Assembly: GCA_045598965.1 (NCBI GenBank)
Contig: JAZRVH010000009.1
Coordinates: 1-64,000 of the forward strand
DNA from: RGIG426 sp045598965
GTDB taxonomy: Bacteria > Bacillota > Clostridia > Oscillospirales > Acutalibacteraceae
DNA: 64,000 nt
Reading direction: 5' to 3'
The position numbers and the translations under genes are program-made. Below are positions 63,001 through 64,000 of the stretch, piece after piece (position 1 is the stretch's first letter; each line of letters begins with the position of its first letter). The notes under the pieces were generated by a model. The model made no database searches and had not been told where the DNA came from. It was given only the letters and a program-made list of their open reading frames with translations.

Positions 63001-63673
63001 GCCCTTTCTTTTCGTCAGCGTAGGCGAGGAATTTTTTGGCTTTGTTGGACTGGGTTTCGAGCGGCCCGATGCGATCCTCCAGCTCCTGCAAGATGTCTCG
63101 CAGACGCAGGAGGTTATCCTCGGCGTTTTGCAGGCGGCGTTCCGCCTCGTTTTTGCGATAGCGGTATTTGGCGATACCGGCGGCTTCCTCGAAAATCTCA
63201 CGGCGGTCATCCGAACGGGAGGAGACGATATCCTCAATTCGACCCTGACCGATAATGGAGTAGCCGTCTCGGCCGAGACCGGTATCCATAAACAACAGCT
63301 GAATATCTTTCAGACGAACGGTGGCATTGTTGAGCATATACTCGCTTTCGCCGGAACGGTAATAGCGGCGGGTGACACATACTTCATCTGCATCAAAATC
63401 CAAAAAGCGTTTTTCGTTGTTGATGGTCAGGGACACCTCTGCATAGCCAAGGCTTTTACGTGCCGATGTGCCGTTAAAGACCACGTCTTCCATTTTGCTG
63501 CCACGCAGGGCTTTGTTCGATTGTTCGCCGAGAACCCAGCGAATGGCGTCGCTGATATTCGATTTACCGCTGCCGTTAGGACCAACCACAGCGGTAATGC
63601 CGTCGCCGAAGGTCAGCACTGTTTTGTCCGGAAAGGACTTAAAGCCCTTAATTTCCAGCGATTTAAGCAGCAT
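60080..63673 (-). CDS. smc: Chromosome segregation protein SMC
   Basis: This 1197-residue protein has the full bacterial SMC layout. Walker A is GPNGSGKSNISDAI near residue 32 and the Q-loop is near FNGTSARKSLGYAEV. Long coiled coils flank a hinge at about 510-660 that includes GYVGIASDLISFD and GRTAVAEDLDCATV. The C-terminal head has the signature LSGGEKALTAIALLFAI and Walker B PFCVLDEIEAALDDVN. SMC with ScpAB folds and resolves the chromosome. It lies between rnc and ftsY, the standard Firmicutes order. Confidence 0.98.
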   Translation of the reverse strand: MLLKSLEIKGFKSFPDKTVLTFGDGITAVVGPNGSGKSNISDAIRWVLGEQSNKALRGSKMEDVVFNGTSARKSLGYAEVSLTINNEKRFLDFDADEVCVTRRYYRSGESEYMLNNATVRLKDIQLLFMDTGLGRDGYSIIGQGRIEDIVSSRSDDRREIFEEAAGIAKYRYRKNEAERRLQNAEDNLLRLRDILQELEDRIGPLETQSNKAKKFLAYADEKKGLEIGLWLHTLDTSRDVLRELGGKLELARTQYDSAAAAIADVEAKIEEIGNRAAGLAVQMDELNRAAAAFEEDAVRHEGEIAVRRNDIDHHNENIARMQNEQAQQSESAEQLEEERTARLADIEDRRDKIAAAEKERLALSEKMDALSRDSDEAGNKMEVENHRAADLAKQIADVRVREVTGESSLSEINTRLSQLNAAVLLKKGQSEAAAAEKKECEQAVAACKEKIDSLQNAVTGYSLRHKSRSDKAEAARTVAEKLRLDVEDHRRRLRILEELERSMEGFSGSTKAVMKQAGRGALRGILGPVAGLLEAPTDVALAIETALGNNAQNVVCETEADAKSAIRFLKNENAGRVTFLPLQTIRGGKLDEKDLKGEMGYVGIASDLISFDKKYNDVMESLLGRTAVAEDLDCATVLAKKTGYRVKFVTLDGQLVHAGGSLTGGSHVKGAGLLSRRAEMEKLSTSLKEMETKAQKANADFISAKEDAAAAEAALSGAQGELTTAQEDGIRLEAELRRVTELAENGDQAVADCLSEIETLNTRIEEIRSDMEAAGKEASSLLKEQAEIEAKLSALSGGRAEMTAAREELSAQMAELKLQEHGFEKEIEAFNAAIEGIDRRKTDSDGAKQLLQGQIELLNLQIEAIEKEILDLQAQAENCRKQAAASREQMEALVHERTDGEQSVTALRQASKEQMEEKERLSGEVARLEEKAFRAEAETDEIVRKLYEEYELTRAEAEAQTEPIENVPEAQKRLTELRSKIRALGTVNVDAIEEFKEVSERYAFLSEQVKDVEISRTELLSLINDLTTQMREMFVDRFNKINKHFGVVFAELFGGGKAELKLEEPDDVLHSGIQMNVQPPGKVILNLDALSGGEKALTAIALLFAILKVTPSPFCVLDEIEAALDDVNVSRYAQFLRRMTDETQFIVITHRRGTMEEADVLYGVTMQESGVTKLLELRASEVEERLGMKLGERGEAT

Positions 63674-63710
63674 AGTTTCACATCCTTACATTTGGGGTGG
63701 AAATGGTTGG

Positions 63711-64000
63711 TTAAAAGCCCATCAGCTTCAGTGCCTCTCGGGCACCTTGCTGTTCGGCTTCACGTTTGGTTTTGCCGGTACCGCAACCGATGACGTTGCT
63801 GTTTAGGTGAACCTCCACCGTGAATTTCTTGTTGTGGTCGGGGCCGGTCTCATCCACCAGCACATACTGGAGGGTTTCCTCCGGGCTGTGCTGGACGACT
63901 TCTTGAAGCAACGTTTTGTAGTCACGGAATTGGTGGTGTTTTGTGTTGTGCAGTTCGGTTTCCAAAAAGGGAAGTGCAAAAGCACGGGCGGGTTCGATGC
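63711..64000 (-). CDS. rnc: Ribonuclease III, C-terminal part (gene runs off the window)
   Basis: The frame stays open to the end of the window, so about 95 residues of the C-terminus are visible. They hold the double-stranded RNA-binding domain: DYKTLLQEVVQHSPEE, FTVEVHLNSNVIGCGTGKTKREAEQQGAREAL. The catalytic domain is outside. Ribonuclease III matures rRNA and cuts duplex RNA. The gap to smc is 37 bp. Confidence 0.92.
   Translation of the reverse strand, partial: IEPARAFALPFLETELHNTKHHQFRDYKTLLQEVVQHSPEETLQYVLVDETGPDHNKKFTVEVHLNSNVIGCGTGKTKREAEQQGAREALKLMGF

Noticed and set aside
1..64000. tRNA, rRNA, insertion sequences, prophage or integrase genes
   Set aside because: None was found by reading; every long frame is assigned to a gene or to a shadow.

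Overview
The window reads as chromosomal DNA of an anaerobic Gram-positive of the class Clostridia, probably an Oscillospirales/Ruminococcaceae-like gut or rumen bacterium. Evidence: four secreted dockerin-type proteins with nearly identical dockerins, strong GGAGG ribosome sites, an L20 leader before infC-rpmI-rplT, a DUF1934 gene coupled to argS, an archaeal-type ProRS, a Ddl with a glycine-rich omega loop, a CD1247-type zinc protein and Firmicutes-style LexA boxes. Base composition looks close to 50% GC by eye. I saw no tRNA, rRNA, CRISPR array, transposase or prophage. No gene-free stretch exceeds 300 bp.

Layout. 1-17,943 is an accessory surface block on the plus strand: the end of one dockerin protein, a 1416-residue beta-helix/coiled-coil dockerin protein, a 1046-residue orphan without signal peptide, an 1849-residue dockerin protein, uridine phosphorylase, and a protein with an unusual N-terminal dockerin. 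Most of these units are closed by a strong terminator followed at once by a strong extended -10 promoter, so they look like separately transcribed cassettes. A membrane M23 peptidase follows (18,022-18,807).

18,866-31,093 (minus) is one tight operon of ten genes: prmA, rsmI, a DMP19-like membrane protein, a lipoprotein, a GT39-like membrane protein, prfC, a YfhO-like protein, murI, a DUF1934 gene and argS. A DUF3810 membrane protein (plus), a small membrane protein under two LexA boxes (minus) and a PRK06851-like ATPase (minus) follow.

34,295-48,747 (plus) holds proS, two cyclophilins, an alpha/beta hydrolase, a membrane-fused MurF-like ligase, ddl, two surface membrane proteins, infC-rpmI-rplT, a SpoU methyltransferase, dprA, topA and dut. 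48,806-64,000 (minus) is a housekeeping block: rnc, smc, ftsY, rdgB, yhbY, nadD-yqeK, an LCP protein, rsfS, leuS, then rpsU, yqeG, an endonuclease IV-like protein, an M24 peptidase, efp and a cysteine-rich CD1247 protein.

Three points stand out. (1) proS carries an in-frame TAG at codon 15, where I expect Glu, and none of the 50 stop codons seen in the window is TAG (31 TAA, 19 TGA). This raises the possibility of UAG suppression or reassignment, but a nonsense mutation or sequencing error is still the simpler explanation. (2) An uncharacterised 120-residue membrane protein sits under a promoter whose predicted transcription start is covered by two overlapping LexA operators, so it is a candidate SOS effector. 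(3) infC appears to start at AUC. All function calls are by reading the sequence; no database search was run.
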